Source: Lentibacillus salicampi (GTDB taxonomy: Bacteria > Bacillota > Bacilli > Bacillales > Amphibacillaceae). From it: 64,000 nt of DNA. The translations under genes and the position numbers were made by a program. The stretch is from NCBI RefSeq assembly GCF_004565465.1, contig NZ_SRHY01000001.1, forward strand, positions 1 through 64,000, read 5' to 3'. Positions 1-8,982 of the stretch are shown here, piece after piece. Each line of letters begins with the position of its first letter. Position 1 is the first letter of the stretch. Below the pieces are notes generated by a model. It had not been told where the DNA came from. It did not search any database and saw only the letters and a program-made list of their open reading frames with translations.

Positions 1-130
1 AATCTTCCCGGTCGGCATACTTTTTGGCAGTCCGCCAGTTAATTCCGAGGCGTTTGGCCAGGGAATTGACGGATAACCCTTCCTCATCTCGTAAAAAACT
101 GATATAGTCAACTTGAGCCATTGCTAGCAT
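1..130 (-). CDS. IS21-family transposase IstA, N-terminal part (cut by window edge)
   Basis: The visible 43 residues begin MLAMAQVDYISFLRDEEG and continue with a helix-turn-helix (SVNSLAKRLGINWRTAKKYA), the typical N-terminal DNA-binding part of IS21 IstA transposases. The ATG at 128-130 is preferred because GGGGAGG lies 9 nt upstream on the minus strand; an in-frame ATG at 119-121 is the alternative. The rest of the gene, and the expected istB ATPase partner, lie outside the window. IstA would catalyse transposition by DDE chemistry, but the catalytic domain is not visible. Confidence 0.75.
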   Translation of the reverse strand, partial: MLAMAQVDYISFLRDEEGLSVNSLAKRLGINWRTAKKYADRED

Positions 131-272
131 CCTTTCATTCCTCCCCATGTTTTTGGAACTTACATGTAGGAGGTTATTAGATTTAGGGATGACTGGCAAG
201 GCTCTTTTTTTATAAACGGCAGTTGTGTACTTTTAGGCTGCCGAATTATGTACTTTTATTTTGCCATATACA
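1..272 (-). mobile_element. End of an IS21-family insertion sequence (partial)
   Basis: The element runs off the left edge of the window. It carries the start of an istA-type transposase and, between that gene and the junction, two copies of TGTACTTTT (226-234 and 249-257), spaced 23 bp. Repeated subterminal motifs of this kind are usual at IS21 ends. The element is inserted in a DUF3862 gene whose reading frame breaks at about 266-272. Two minus-strand TG dinucleotides (starting at 272 or 266) fit the 5'-TG end expected of IS21, so the exact boundary is uncertain by about 6 bp. Confidence 0.65.
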
Positions 273-947
273 ACCCTGAAACATCAACGTTGCATTCGAT
301 CCCAGACCACTTTCGCCATAATAGGTGTAAGTAACCGTATGGTATTGGGATCCTTCTTCTCCAGTTTGTGATGTTATTTCGCCTTCACCGCCAATGATTT
401 CGAATACCTGGTCGGTTGTCATGCCGTTCTCCAATTGGTTGAACTCGTCTATAGTAATCGTGACGTCCGCTTCGGATCCATTACCCACACCAGCTTGAGC
501 TTTGCTTTGTAATAGACCGTCCTGGAAAGTAAGCATAGCATTAGCTCCCCAGCCATCTGCACCATCCCATGAATAAATGATCGTATGAAATTGGCTGCCT
601 TCTTCTCCGGTTTCGGACTGAACGGTTCCTTCGCTGCCGATTATTTCAACAACTTCTTCATAGGTCATACCGTTTGAAATTTGCTCAAACTCTTCTCCTG
701 TTATTGTACTATCATCTTCTGTTTCCGATGCTTCTCCCGAGTCACCTTCCTCAGCATTTTCTTCTTCGGTGTTTCCGGAAGATGTGGTGTCTTCATCAGC
801 GCTGTTACCGCCACTATCTTCTGTCTGTGTTGTGTTATTGGACGTTGTATCGTCCGTTTCTCCTCCTCCAAAAGCTAAGACGGCAATGATAATAATTGCA
901 AGAATGCCAATAAATCCTAAGCATCCAAATTTCATCAGTTTCCTCAC
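246..947 (-). CDS. DUF3862 double-domain membrane-anchored protein, C-terminus truncated by IS insertion
   Basis: The start is GTG at 945-947 after GGGGGG. A short basic start and one membrane segment (residues about 8-27) are followed by a Thr/Ser/Glu/Asp-rich linker (about 28-82). Two tandem DUF3862 (BLIP-like) units follow, each beginning 'NGMT..(E/Q)V.EIIG.EG' and containing 'TGEEGSQ.HT'. The first unit ends in 'LTFQDGLLQSKAQAGV'. The second stops at the matching point after MFQ and continues with residues (CIWQNKST) that come from the IS end, so it lacks its last strand. The family's function is unknown. The protein is probably exposed outside the membrane, and this copy may be non-functional. 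Confidence 0.8.
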   Translation of the reverse strand: MRKLMKFGCLGFIGILAIIIIAVLAFGGGETDDTTSNNTTQTEDSGGNSADEDTTSSGNTEEENAEEGDSGEASETEDDSTITGEEFEQISNGMTYEEVVEIIGSEGTVQSETGEEGSQFHTIIYSWDGADGWGANAMLTFQDGLLQSKAQAGVGNGSEADVTITIDEFNQLENGMTTDQVFEIIGGEGEITSQTGEEGSQYHTVTYTYYGESGLGSNATLMFQGCIWQNKST

Positions 948-1140
948 ACTAATTCCCCCCTAAAATGTTTGCAGTAAATTTTTAATCTGCATAACTTATT
1001 ATAAAATACAGGGTGTACAATAAAATGTATTCCCTGATTGATTTTTCAGCTATTTACTTTTAAACAGAATTTATATGAAATAAAATTAAATATAACAGTT
1101 GAAGCATAGATTTATCGAAAACTAAAAGGGGTTTTTACCA

Positions 1141-1760
1141 TTGAACCAATTAAAACTGGGCTGGATCGATTACTCCAGTGAACATCGGGAAAAGGTTATG
1201 GCTGTTCTGGATGCGCTTTTCGCTCCGGGCGCGGTCGATGAACTCGGTATCGGCAGAATTCGTGACGGGTTTTCCGATATATATTTCCAGGGTACATCGA
1301 CCATCCAGACGAGGGCGAAATATTTCTTGATTGTTCCATATTTGCTGATGGAGCTGGAGTAAGAAAGGTGTGCGAAGCCTGAATTTATTGGAGAAGCTGG
1401 GAGATGAGGAGGTTGCTCTGATTGAAATATTCAATCAGGAAGGTCAAGAGGGTGTGATTGGCGGCCGCGCGGGGAAAGCCTGAAACGGAAGCCATCGAAT
1501 ATTTATTGGAACGGACTGCGGATATATTGGGATTTTCCGGCATGAATCACTTTCGCTGACGAATATGCCAAAGCGGTTTTCCGGATGAAATACAATAAGG
1601 AATTAGTGAACACATACGGTCAGGGGAAACTGGAAAATTTGTTAAGTCCAAAGCAGATTCTTGAAGATTCTTTTTCGTTATTTTTAATAGGTGCCGTCCG
1701 GGAAATACTTATTGTTATTTTCAGTCACTTTGATATACTGAATGCAGAACCTCACCAAAG
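1141..1760 (+). pseudogene. Decayed DUF6361 family gene
   Basis: A TTG start opens a 73-residue segment (LGWIDYSSEHREKVMAVLDAL, then STIQTRAKYFLIVPYLLMELE) that matches the N-terminus of DUF6361 proteins. The frame then stops at 1362. Family-like sequence continues in other frames: 'LIEIFNQEGQEGVIGGRAGKA' near 1420-1480, 'KRKPSNIYWNGLR' near 1482-1520, 'GIFRHESLSLT' near 1530-1560, and 'EYAKAVFRMKYNKELVN' near 1561-1610. At least three frameshifts or stops are needed, and the C-terminal half of a roughly 400-residue family is missing. The family function is unknown. Confidence 0.7.
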
Positions 1761-1797
1761 TTAACCTCTACATAAAACCCGTAAAGGAAGTGCACAA

Positions 1798-2700
1798 ATG
1801 ACCCCATTAGCACTGGTTAAGGAAAGGCCTCCCTCAGACTATATCCGGCATGATCAATTATTCAAGGATCTGGTTCATACCTTTTTCGAGGATTTCCTCG
1901 ATGCATTCTTTCCGGACGTGCATGATATGGTTGATTTTCATACCGTTAAGCCATTGTCGGAAGAAGTTTTTACCGATTTGATGGAAGGGGAGACCCGCAG
2001 ACTTGATATCGTTGTAGAAACCACCCTGAAAGAAACTGAAGCCGTCATTATTATTCATATTGAACCGCAAAGCACAAAACAGACTAATTTTCATGAGCGC
2101 ATGTATCAGTATTTCAGTTTGCTGTATCATAAATATCGCAAACCGATTATTCCTATAGCGGTTTTCAGTTATGAAGAAAACTGGGAAAAGAACCAATATA
2201 CAATGACATTCCCATTCATGCATGTTCTGACGTTCAACTACTTAACGCTGCATTTGCGGAAAAAGAACTGGCGGAACTATATCAAATCCAACAACCCTGC
2301 CGCGGCAGCATTATTGAGTAAAATGGGCTATACTGAAAATGAAAAAGTACAAGTGAAGAAAGAGTTTCTCAGAATGCTTGTGAAAATGGAGCTGAACCCG
2401 GCAAAACAGCGGTTGGTATACGGTTTTTTCGAAAAGTACCTGACATTAAATGAAACGGAGGAAGAGCAATTGAAGGATGAAGTTAAACGTATGGATGAAG
2501 CTGATAAAATAATGGAAATCCCGATTTCGTATGAAGAGAAAGGTAAAGAAATAGGTGAAGCAAAGGGGAAAGAAATCGGAAAAGCGGAGGAAAAGAAAGA
2601 AATTGCTTTCAACATGCTGAAAGAAGGATCATCGATTGAATTTATAGAGAAAGTGACTGGATTGGATCGTGAAGAAATTGAAGCATTGAAAGAAAGATGA
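1798..2700 (+). CDS. Rpn-type PD-(D/E)XK nuclease / putative transposase
   Basis: 300 residues. The N-terminal domain (about 15-200) has the RLD...HIEPQ arrangement of the Rpn/PDDEXK_2 family, with D70, E89 and Q91 as likely catalytic residues. The C-terminal tail holds a charged stretch rich in GKEIG repeats and a final small helical segment ('LKEGSSIEFIEKVTGLDREEIEAL') that is common in these proteins. Rpn nucleases cut DNA and promote recombination in E. coli; some relatives act in phage defence. No partner gene is adjacent: upstream is the DUF6361 remnant, and a short inverted repeat (2765-2794) lies downstream. A second, divergent member sits at 15961-17175. Confidence 0.75.
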   Translation: MTPLALVKERPPSDYIRHDQLFKDLVHTFFEDFLDAFFPDVHDMVDFHTVKPLSEEVFTDLMEGETRRLDIVVETTLKETEAVIIIHIEPQSTKQTNFHERMYQYFSLLYHKYRKPIIPIAVFSYEENWEKNQYTMTFPFMHVLTFNYLTLHLRKKNWRNYIKSNNPAAAALLSKMGYTENEKVQVKKEFLRMLVKMELNPAKQRLVYGFFEKYLTLNETEEEQLKDEVKRMDEADKIMEIPISYEEKGKEIGEAKGKEIGKAEEKKEIAFNMLKEGSSIEFIEKVTGLDREEIEALKER

Positions 2701-2976
2701 TTGGACGCCCAAATATGATTGGGGAAATGTGGGTTTCTTAAAGACCAGTAAAACGAATGCTCCTGGCCTCTGCAGTAATCAGTATTCAGAGGTCCGTTCC
2801 ATCTCATTTCATATCATATAAGCCCCTCTTAAACATATCCGGTTCTACTGCAAACTGTATCAATACCATTCAGCAAGATGGCATGATAATATGAAATTAT
2901 ACTAAACTATTTCTCATAAGCAGTGAGACTTGGGTAGAAGGACCTCAAAAATAATAAATCGAGGGAGTGATGACCT

Positions 2977-3366
2977 TTGTATAATTTGTTAAAGGAAGAT
3001 TATGTCCGTTGTGTATGGCCAGGTGTGAGTCTACCATTAGGCAAGACAGGCAAGTACCTTATAGATTTTTTTAAAGAAAACTATGATGTTAATATACAAT
3101 ATCTTGAGGAAACGAAAACGTTGTCGGGGTATGGACAAAAGGGGAGCAGGATAGATCAAATATTCAATGTCTATCTGGACAGTATCGATAACTTTGACAA
3201 TATTAAACAGAAGATTGGAGCGCAATACGCAAAAGATATTGTGCGAACGGGAGATCATCGCCTCTACAAAGAACGTATATACTTGAGCTATTTTAAACGA
3301 CTGGAAAGTGAGTTGTTGAAAGCGGGGGTGATAACAGAAAAAGATGTTTACAAGAGCATCATGTAA
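2977..3366 (+). CDS. Hypothetical protein, 129 aa
   Basis: I do not recognise the family. The TTG start at 2977 follows GGGAG at a suitable distance, and the coding frame is clean. The protein is soluble, has no signal peptide or membrane segment, and mixes charged helices with aromatic residues ('LIDFFKENYDVNIQYLEET', 'ERIYLSYFKRLESELLKAGV'). It has no obvious metal or nucleotide motif. It appears to be monocistronic, and 46 bp separate it from the convergent acetyltransferase gene. Confidence 0.55.
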   Translation: MYNLLKEDYVRCVWPGVSLPLGKTGKYLIDFFKENYDVNIQYLEETKTLSGYGQKGSRIDQIFNVYLDSIDNFDNIKQKIGAQYAKDIVRTGDHRLYKERIYLSYFKRLESELLKAGVITEKDVYKSIM

Positions 3367-3383
3367 TAGGATGGTAAAATTGA

Positions 3384-3438
3384 AAGGGCCAGTTCACTAC
3401 TATGCTAAAGCGTTAGCATTGTGGGGAATCGGCCCTAT
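3384..3438. terminator. Possible bidirectional stem between convergent genes
   Basis: AGGGCC near 3385 can pair with GGCCCT near 3432, extended by partly matched flanks. An inner hairpin TGCTAA/TTAGCA flanks an AGCG loop. There is no clear T-tract, and the stem overlaps the stop codon of the acetyltransferase, so termination is only an inference. Confidence 0.3.
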
Positions 3439-3949
3439 TATCTGACAGTTCCTTTAAAAACCAAGTATCCATCGTATTATGCGTTGAACCGTCCAGTGGG
3501 CTTTCAAGTTGTTGGAAGCCGAATTGAGTGTAAAGGTTGTTGGCTGCCTTGAGTATCTCCATTGTTTCCAGATAACAATAGGTATAATATTGCCTGGAGA
3601 AGGTGAGTGCTTCGTTCATCAATTCCTTCGACAGTCCCATTTCTTGAGCAGCGGGTGCAACGTATAGTTTTTGCAGTTCGCACACCCCATCTTTTTCCCA
3701 AAATGGTGCAATACCAACACCACCAACCACTTCATCTTGTTCATTCACCGCAACCCAATACTTTGCGTTTGCTTGTTGCTTATAAAATTGTGCCAAATTG
3801 CGCAACTGAGGATCAAAATAGGCCGTTCCTGGAATGTCTAGGTCAAATGATTCCAGGGAACGTTTGATAATTTGCGCCATTGATTGATCGTCTTTTTTTT
3901 CAATTTCGCGAATCCAGATCGATACTACCTCCCATTCATAATACTGCAA
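3413..3949 (-). CDS. GNAT family N-acetyltransferase
   Basis: The fold can be read as a GNAT enzyme: beta4 'YWVAVNEQDEVVGGVGIAPF', the acetyl-CoA-binding loop region 'LQKLYVAPAAQEMGLSKELM', and the C-terminal 'NNLYTQFGFQQLE'. The substrate is unknown. The start is uncertain. The only in-frame start of the full frame is TTG at 3947-3949, but a strong GGGAGG (3928-3933) lies inside that frame. It points to a start near 3919, where the codon is ATC, so either a rare start is used or the start codon has changed. The gene ends convergently with the 2977 gene. Confidence 0.75.
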   Translation of the reverse strand: MQYYEWEVVSIWIREIEKKDDQSMAQIIKRSLESFDLDIPGTAYFDPQLRNLAQFYKQQANAKYWVAVNEQDEVVGGVGIAPFWEKDGVCELQKLYVAPAAQEMGLSKELMNEALTFSRQYYTYCYLETMEILKAANNLYTQFGFQQLESPLDGSTHNTMDTWFLKELSDNRADSPQC

Positions 3950-4218
3950 AATACTTTCAGCTTGAAAGAATGGTTACCTCCTACCCTATTTACAGCACCA
4001 AAAACTCAACTATTATCATAGCTCCAGTTCATGTATTGCTTAGCCTTTTCAATATTTTTATCAGTAATAATTGTAATTTTCAAATCTAAACACAATAAAA
4101 CAAATTAATAATTAAATGTACATGAAAGTCAAAAATAATTCAATAGTTATCGAAAGATTAACATGGAAAATAAAAACCTGATCTCTTGGTTTCTTCCCGA
4201 AAGCGTTTTAATTAATGA

Positions 4219-4247
4219 TTGACACGCTTACATTTCTATTTTACTAT
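4219..4247 (+). promoter_or_regulatory. Sigma-A promoter of the lactate permease gene
   Basis: TTGACA (4219-4224), a 17-bp spacer and TACTAT (4242-4247) make a near-consensus promoter. The predicted start of transcription, near 4254, falls at the edge of the palindromic operator described next. Confidence 0.7.
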
Positions 4248-4251
4248 TAAA

Positions 4252-4280
4252 ACAGGTCATCAGATGACTAGGTAACCTGT
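4252..4280. promoter_or_regulatory. Palindromic operator, likely for the GntR/FadR regulator
   Basis: GTCATCAGATGAC (4256-4268) is a perfect 6-1-6 palindrome at the predicted transcription start. An outer inverted pair ACAGGT (4252-4257) and ACCTGT (4275-4280) surrounds it. The position is right for repression by the FadR-type regulator encoded downstream (6039-6746); the link is inferred from context. Confidence 0.5.
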
Positions 4281-4297
4281 TATTGTTTTTGCCTTAT

Positions 4298-4311
4298 TGA
4301 AAGCGCTTAAA
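4298..4311 (+). promoter_or_regulatory. cre box (CcpA site) in the lactate permease leader
   Basis: TGAAAGCGCTTAAA is close to the Bacillus cre consensus TGNAANCGNTNNCA. It lies about 45 bp downstream of the predicted transcription start, a position where CcpA acts as a roadblock. A weaker half-matching site, CGAAAGCGTTTTAA, starts at 4198, upstream of the -35 box. Confidence 0.6.
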
Positions 4312-4351
4312 GTGTTTTGATAGGGAGATCAGATAAAAAAGGGGGTAAAAT

Positions 4352-5938
4352 ATGCTGTTATTTGTTGCATTAAGTGCCATTGTTGCACCATTTATATTTT
4401 TGGTGCTACTCAGAATGCCAGCTATCAAAGGAATGTTATTTAGTTCCGTTATTGTCATTGTATTATCTTTTTTAGTCTGGGGAATGAACGGCGATGTTGT
4501 ATTCGCTTCCATTTTGCAAGGTACACATAAAGCGCTGACGATTATATTAATCTTATTTGGTGCAATTGTGTTATTGAATACACTTCAACATACTGGGGCA
4601 GTGGATCGAATCAATCAAGGTTTTCGATCAATCTCTACGGATATGCGCGTTCAAGTTATCATTGTTGCCTTTTTATTTGGTGCTTTAATTGAAGGGGCAG
4701 CTGGTTTTGGAACACCGGCAGCAGTGACGGGGCCGTTAATGCTAGCACTTGGGTTCAACCCGTTAGCTGCGGCAGCACTGGCTTTAATTGCTGATAGTTC
4801 AGCTGTGTCATTCGGCGCAGTAGGGACACCAATCCAGGTTGGGTTGAGTAATATTGAGGGTGCCGGCATTGAATTTTATAATCAAATTGGTTTTCATGTA
4901 ACGTTAATTGATTTATTTGCAGGTACGTTTATTCCATTTATTCTTATTGTCGTTTTAACCGTGTTTTTTGGGAAGGACAAGGGACTTAAAGATGCGTTTG
5001 CTATGTTACCATGGACCCTATTAGTTGGCATCACATATACCGGTTCTGCCTTCCTGTATGCTTCGATTTTTGGTCAAGAGTTTGTGGCTATTCTGGCTGC
5101 GTTAACAGGGTTAGCAGTTGCTACAATCACAGCAAAGAAAGGAATTTTACTTCCTAAAACGGCATGGACGTATGCATTAAAACCTGGATTTAAAGTAAAA
5201 GAAGAAAAATCAAAAATGGGCATTGTTACTGCATGGTCGCCTTATTTAGTTGTTGTTGGGTTACTGCTAGTCACAAGGATTGTACCGCCGATAAAAAAAG
5301 TTGCAATGACAACGATTGATTTAACGTGGTCAAACATCTTAGGATTTGAAGACATCACATCGGCGTGGGAAGTTTTGTATTCACCAGGGACTGTTTTGGT
5401 TCTTTCTGCCATACTTGCGGTGGTTATCCAGCGTAAATCATTCTCAAACTTTGTGAAAGCATCTAAAGAATCGCTGAACTCGATTAAAACGGCTGGGTTA
5501 ACGTTAGTCTTTACACTTGCTTTGGTACAAGTATTTACAAATTCAGGTATGAATATGAATGACCTGGCAAGCATGCCACAGTATATTGCAGAAGCTTTAG
5601 CAGGTTCGCTCGGTTGCGTGTGGATTTTCGTAGCTCCATTTTTAGGGGAACTTGGTGCTTTTATTACGGGAAGTGGGACTGTATCAACGCTTACCTTCTC
5701 ACCAATCCAATATAATGTGGCCCAGGCTACCGGATTAAATACGGATATCGCTTTGGCATTGCAAGTTATTGGGGCGGCAGCCGGAAATATGATTTGTGTT
5801 CATAATGTTGTCGCAGCTTCAGCTGTAGTTGGTTTGTCCGGTAAAGAGGGAGATATTATCCGTAAGACAATCGGTCCAGCTCTCTTGTATGGTGTTTTAG
5901 CTGGTGTTGGCGGATTTATTGTCATAAGTTTTCTATGA
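4352..5938 (+). CDS. lctP: L-lactate permease (LctP/LldP family)
   Basis: 528 residues with about 12-14 membrane segments. Family signatures are '[23 protein letters not shown]', '[22 protein letters not shown]', and near the C-terminus '[14 protein letters not shown]' and '[16 protein letters not shown]'. It imports L-lactate with protons (glycolate is a possible second substrate). The ATG has GGGGG 7 nt upstream. The gene lies between a promoter/operator/cre array and a GntR-type regulator on the same strand, which fits a lactate-induced, glucose-repressed unit. No lutABC or lactate dehydrogenase gene is in the window. Confidence 0.93.
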   Translation: MLLFVALSAIVAPFIFLVLLRMPAIKGMLFSSVIVIVLSFLVWGMNGDVVFASILQGTHKALTIILILFGAIVLLNTLQHTGAVDRINQGFRSISTDMRVQVIIVAFLFGALIEGAAGFGTPAAVTGPLMLALGFNPLAAAALALIADSSAVSFGAVGTPIQVGLSNIEGAGIEFYNQIGFHVTLIDLFAGTFIPFILIVVLTVFFGKDKGLKDAFAMLPWTLLVGITYTGSAFLYASIFGQEFVAILAALTGLAVATITAKKGILLPKTAWTYALKPGFKVKEEKSKMGIVTAWSPYLVVVGLLLVTRIVPPIKKVAMTTIDLTWSNILGFEDITSAWEVLYSPGTVLVLSAILAVVIQRKSFSNFVKASKESLNSIKTAGLTLVFTLALVQVFTNSGMNMNDLASMPQYIAEALAGSLGCVWIFVAPFLGELGAFITGSGTVSTLTFSPIQYNVAQATGLNTDIALALQVIGAAAGNMICVHNVVAASAVVGLSGKEGDIIRKTIGPALLYGVLAGVGGFIVISFL

Positions 5939-6038
5939 TAGTATTGGCTATTTACTAGCGGTTTGAGTCTGACAATCCATCTTTCAAATTGTATGCAAAT
6001 CATGTAACCTTAAGGTATTACTGGATGGGGGAGTACAA

Positions 6039-6746
6039 TTGAACTATAAACCAATTCGAACGAAAAAAATCTATGAAGAAATTTCCGATGCGTTTATACA
6101 AATGTTAAAAGATGGTGACTTGAAACCTGGTGACAAATTAGATTCAGTCGAGCAATTGGCCAAAATGTTTGATGTCAGCCGGCCAACGATCCGTGAAGCC
6201 TTAAGTGGACTTAAGGCAATTGGATTGGTTGAAACATTTCAAGGGGAAGGAACGTACATCAAAACGTTTGATGCTTCAAAATTCGCATTACCAGTGGCAA
6301 CTGCTTTATTAATGCAAAGAGAAAATATTAAAGAACTGTCCGAGGTCAGAAAAATTTTGGAAGTGGGTTGTGCCGGTTCAGCAGCAGTTAATCATACGAA
6401 TGAGGATCTATTAGCGATTGAAACTGCTTTAAAGGCGATGGAAGACGCAAAAGGAAAAGGTGAATTAGGTGAAAAAGCTGACTTTGACTTTCACCTGGCT
6501 ATAGCGAAATCGACCCATAATGATATGCTGATTCATTTAATGTCAAGCGTATCGGATATTATCGTTGAATCAATGAGGGAAACACGCCGCTTAATGTTGT
6601 TTACCAAAGATCGGCACTTAAAGCTTTTTACCGAACATGTGAAAATATTCAATGCAATTAAACATCAACACTATGATGAAGCTCAAAAAGCGATGCTTGA
6701 TCATTTAGTTGAAGTGGATCAAACGCTGGAAGAATATTTAAGGTAG
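6039..6746 (+). CDS. FadR/GntR-family transcriptional regulator (LutR/LldR-like)
   Basis: 235 residues. The N-terminal winged helix (about 5-72) has 'LKPGDKLDSVEQLAKMFDVSRPTIREAL' and 'GLVETFQGEGTYI'. The C-terminal FCD domain (about 90-225) carries the effector and metal-binding residues ('DFDFHLAIAKST', 'EHVKIFNAI'). It starts with TTG at 6039 after GGGGGAG. Its location 100 bp after lctP and the palindrome at the lctP start point suggest it controls lactate uptake in response to lactate. Other hydroxyacids remain possible effectors. Confidence 0.85.
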   Translation: MNYKPIRTKKIYEEISDAFIQMLKDGDLKPGDKLDSVEQLAKMFDVSRPTIREALSGLKAIGLVETFQGEGTYIKTFDASKFALPVATALLMQRENIKELSEVRKILEVGCAGSAAVNHTNEDLLAIETALKAMEDAKGKGELGEKADFDFHLAIAKSTHNDMLIHLMSSVSDIIVESMRETRRLMLFTKDRHLKLFTEHVKIFNAIKHQHYDEAQKAMLDHLVEVDQTLEEYLR

Positions 6747-7155
6747 CTTTACAGGTGTTCTTTTATTTGCAAGTTTACCACCTCAAAGGTTTGGGGTTTA
6801 ATTTATAAAGGGAAGAGATTCTTGGTGAAGTATTTCACGTTTTGAATTTGAATCAGAATTCATCGAAAGCGTAAAAACGTAAACGAACGTTACATGACAC
6901 GGCATATTGGTAGTGCTACAATTGAGACAAGAAATTTGATGATAATTCTCTCTGTGAAGAAAATCGCAAACATTTTGAAAAGACAATGAACCGTTAACAC
7001 CGGTATATTGGAAAAATATTAGTAGACTTAAAAGACAACGATGTGTTCAGTGAGGTGATGTAAAGTGTAGCTGCTTCAGCGGTGGTTCATTTTTAGGCAA
7101 TCGTGTTTTAAAGGAAAGTCTTGAAGCAATTACTATATAAACGGGGTGAATTGAA
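6747..7155. other. Intergenic region before mqo
   Basis: 409 bp without a convincing gene; short frames here have no ribosome binding site or family resemblance. A partial cre-like word (CGAAAGCGTAAAAA, near 6860) is too far from consensus to call. I could not fix a clear promoter for mqo. Confidence 0.4.
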
Positions 7156-8646
7156 ATGAGTCATGAATCATCAACATCAGATGTCGTTTTAATCGGCGCT
7201 GGGATTATGAGTACAACGTTGGGTGTATTGCTTAAGGAAATGGCGCCCGACATGAAAATCACAGCTTTTGAACAGCTTGGCGTTGCTGGTGGGGAAAGCT
7301 CGAATGAAAAAAACAATTCAGGAACGGGACATGCTGCATTATGTGAGTTGAACTATACGACTGAACAGCCGGACGGTTCCATTGATATCAACGCAGCGGT
7401 CAAAATAAATGAGCGCTTTCAATTATCAAGACAGTTTTGGTCTTACCTGGCCAAGCACAATTTAATCGAAAACCCACAGAATTTTATTACCGGTTTGCCG
7501 CACATGAGTTTTGTTAAAGGCGGGGAAAATGTTGCATTTTTAAAGAAACGTGTGGAAGCGCTGGAGGACCACCCATTATTTCAGGAAATCGAGTTTTCCG
7601 AAGATCCGGATGAGTTAAAAGAATGGTTTCCGCTGATTATGGATGACCGCCAAGCGAATGAACCTGTGGCGGGAACGAGAATCGATGATGGGACAGATGT
7701 CAACTACGGGGAATTGACCCGCACCATGGCTGATTACCTGGAAAGTGAAGGCGTGAACATTAATTATCATTACGATGTGCAAGACATCAAGCAGACCGCA
7801 GATGGCATGTGGGAATTGAAGATTAAGGATGAAAACGGTGCAATTGGAACGCATAAATCGAAGTTTGTTTTTATCGGAGCCGGCGGTGGCAGCTTGCCTT
7901 TACTGCAGAAGACTGGGATTCCCGAATCGAAACATATCGGCGGCTTTCCAATTAGTGGACAATATTTGGAATGCAGCAATCCTGAGGTAATCGAACAACA
8001 TTATGCAAAAGTATATGGCAAAAACCCGCCTGGTGCACCGTTAATCGTCGTTCCGCATTTGGATACGAGATATATCGATGGTAAAAGAACGTTAATTTTC
8101 GGTCCGTTTGCAGGCTTTTCACCGAAGTTTCTTAAAACAGGTTCCAATAAGGACTTATTTGCCTCATTCAAGTCTGACAATGTGCTGACAATGCTGGCGG
8201 CAGGTGCAAAAAATATCCCATTGATGCAGTATTTGATTCAACAATTGCGATTAAATAAGGAAGAAAGAATGAATGAATTACGTGAGTTTTTCCCTGATGC
8301 AGAAGACGAAGATTGGGACCTGAAAATAGCAGGGCAACGCGTACAAGTCATCAAAGATACGTCTGAAGGTAAGGGGATGATTCAGTTTAGTGATACTGAG
8401 GTTGTTCATAGCAAGGACAGATCACTTGCCGCACTGCTTGGCGGTTCTCCAGGGGCATCGACTTCTGTTTCAGACATGGTCGGGTTAATCGAAACGTGCT
8501 TCCCGGAAAAGCTGGATGCATGGAAACCAAAATTAAAAGAAATGATTCCGTCTTTCGGCGAAACGTTATCCGATAAGCCTGAACTTATTGCTAAAATCAA
8601 AACGTCAACAATGAAAGCATTGGAATTGGATGAGTTGAAGAAATAA
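7156..8646 (+). CDS. mqo: Malate:quinone oxidoreductase
   Basis: 496 residues, the usual length for Mqo. The N-terminal FAD-binding motif ([18 protein letters not shown], about 9-26) is followed by the family blocks '[19 protein letters not shown]' and '[15 protein letters not shown]', and by '[18 protein letters not shown]' near the C-terminus. The enzyme oxidises malate to oxaloacetate at the membrane and passes electrons to menaquinone, bypassing NAD-dependent malate dehydrogenase. The ATG follows GGGGTGAATTGAA. It is monocistronic, and a strong hairpin follows the stop. It neighbours the lactate module, so both feed organic acids to respiration. Confidence 0.95.
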   Translation: MSHESSTSDVVLIGAGIMSTTLGVLLKEMAPDMKITAFEQLGVAGGESSNEKNNSGTGHAALCELNYTTEQPDGSIDINAAVKINERFQLSRQFWSYLAKHNLIENPQNFITGLPHMSFVKGGENVAFLKKRVEALEDHPLFQEIEFSEDPDELKEWFPLIMDDRQANEPVAGTRIDDGTDVNYGELTRTMADYLESEGVNINYHYDVQDIKQTADGMWELKIKDENGAIGTHKSKFVFIGAGGGSLPLLQKTGIPESKHIGGFPISGQYLECSNPEVIEQHYAKVYGKNPPGAPLIVVPHLDTRYIDGKRTLIFGPFAGFSPKFLKTGSNKDLFASFKSDNVLTMLAAGAKNIPLMQYLIQQLRLNKEERMNELREFFPDAEDEDWDLKIAGQRVQVIKDTSEGKGMIQFSDTEVVHSKDRSLAALLGGSPGASTSVSDMVGLIETCFPEKLDAWKPKLKEMIPSFGETLSDKPELIAKIKTSTMKALELDELKK

Positions 8647-8670
8647 TAAAAATTGATAGGGTCAGCCATA

Positions 8671-8700
8671 AAGTGCCAGCGTTGGGGGAGGCTGGCACTT
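8671..8700 (+). terminator. Hairpin after mqo
   Basis: AAGTGCCAGC (8671-8680) and GCTGGCACTT (8691-8700) form a perfect 10-bp stem with a 10-nt G-rich loop, 24 nt after the mqo stop. The following T-tract is weak, so the terminator may be imperfect. Confidence 0.55.
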
Positions 8701-8982
8701 CAATAATCACTCAACTTTTGCAGCGTACAATGAACACACAAGCCTCGAACGATTAAGCTTACGAATTGCAGGTTTATTTCATCATATGAGCGGAGGCTCT
8801 CGTTTTAATCACCTATTCCTTTTGTGTCTTCGTCTATGTAATTTTAGAATCCTATACCCCTTTTTGAATACTTCACTACTGATCGTTAAATCACCCAGGC
8901 AAACCACCCGCTCTCTATGATAGAATAGTAGAATACGCGCACGAAAACGCACACTGACTATCAACCTGGGAGTGGAACAACG
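8701..8982. other. Intergenic region before the DUF4317 gene
   Basis: 282 bp with no credible gene. A -10-like TAGAAT (near 8921) lies about 60 bp upstream of the DUF4317 start; I cannot assign a good -35 box. Confidence 0.35.
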
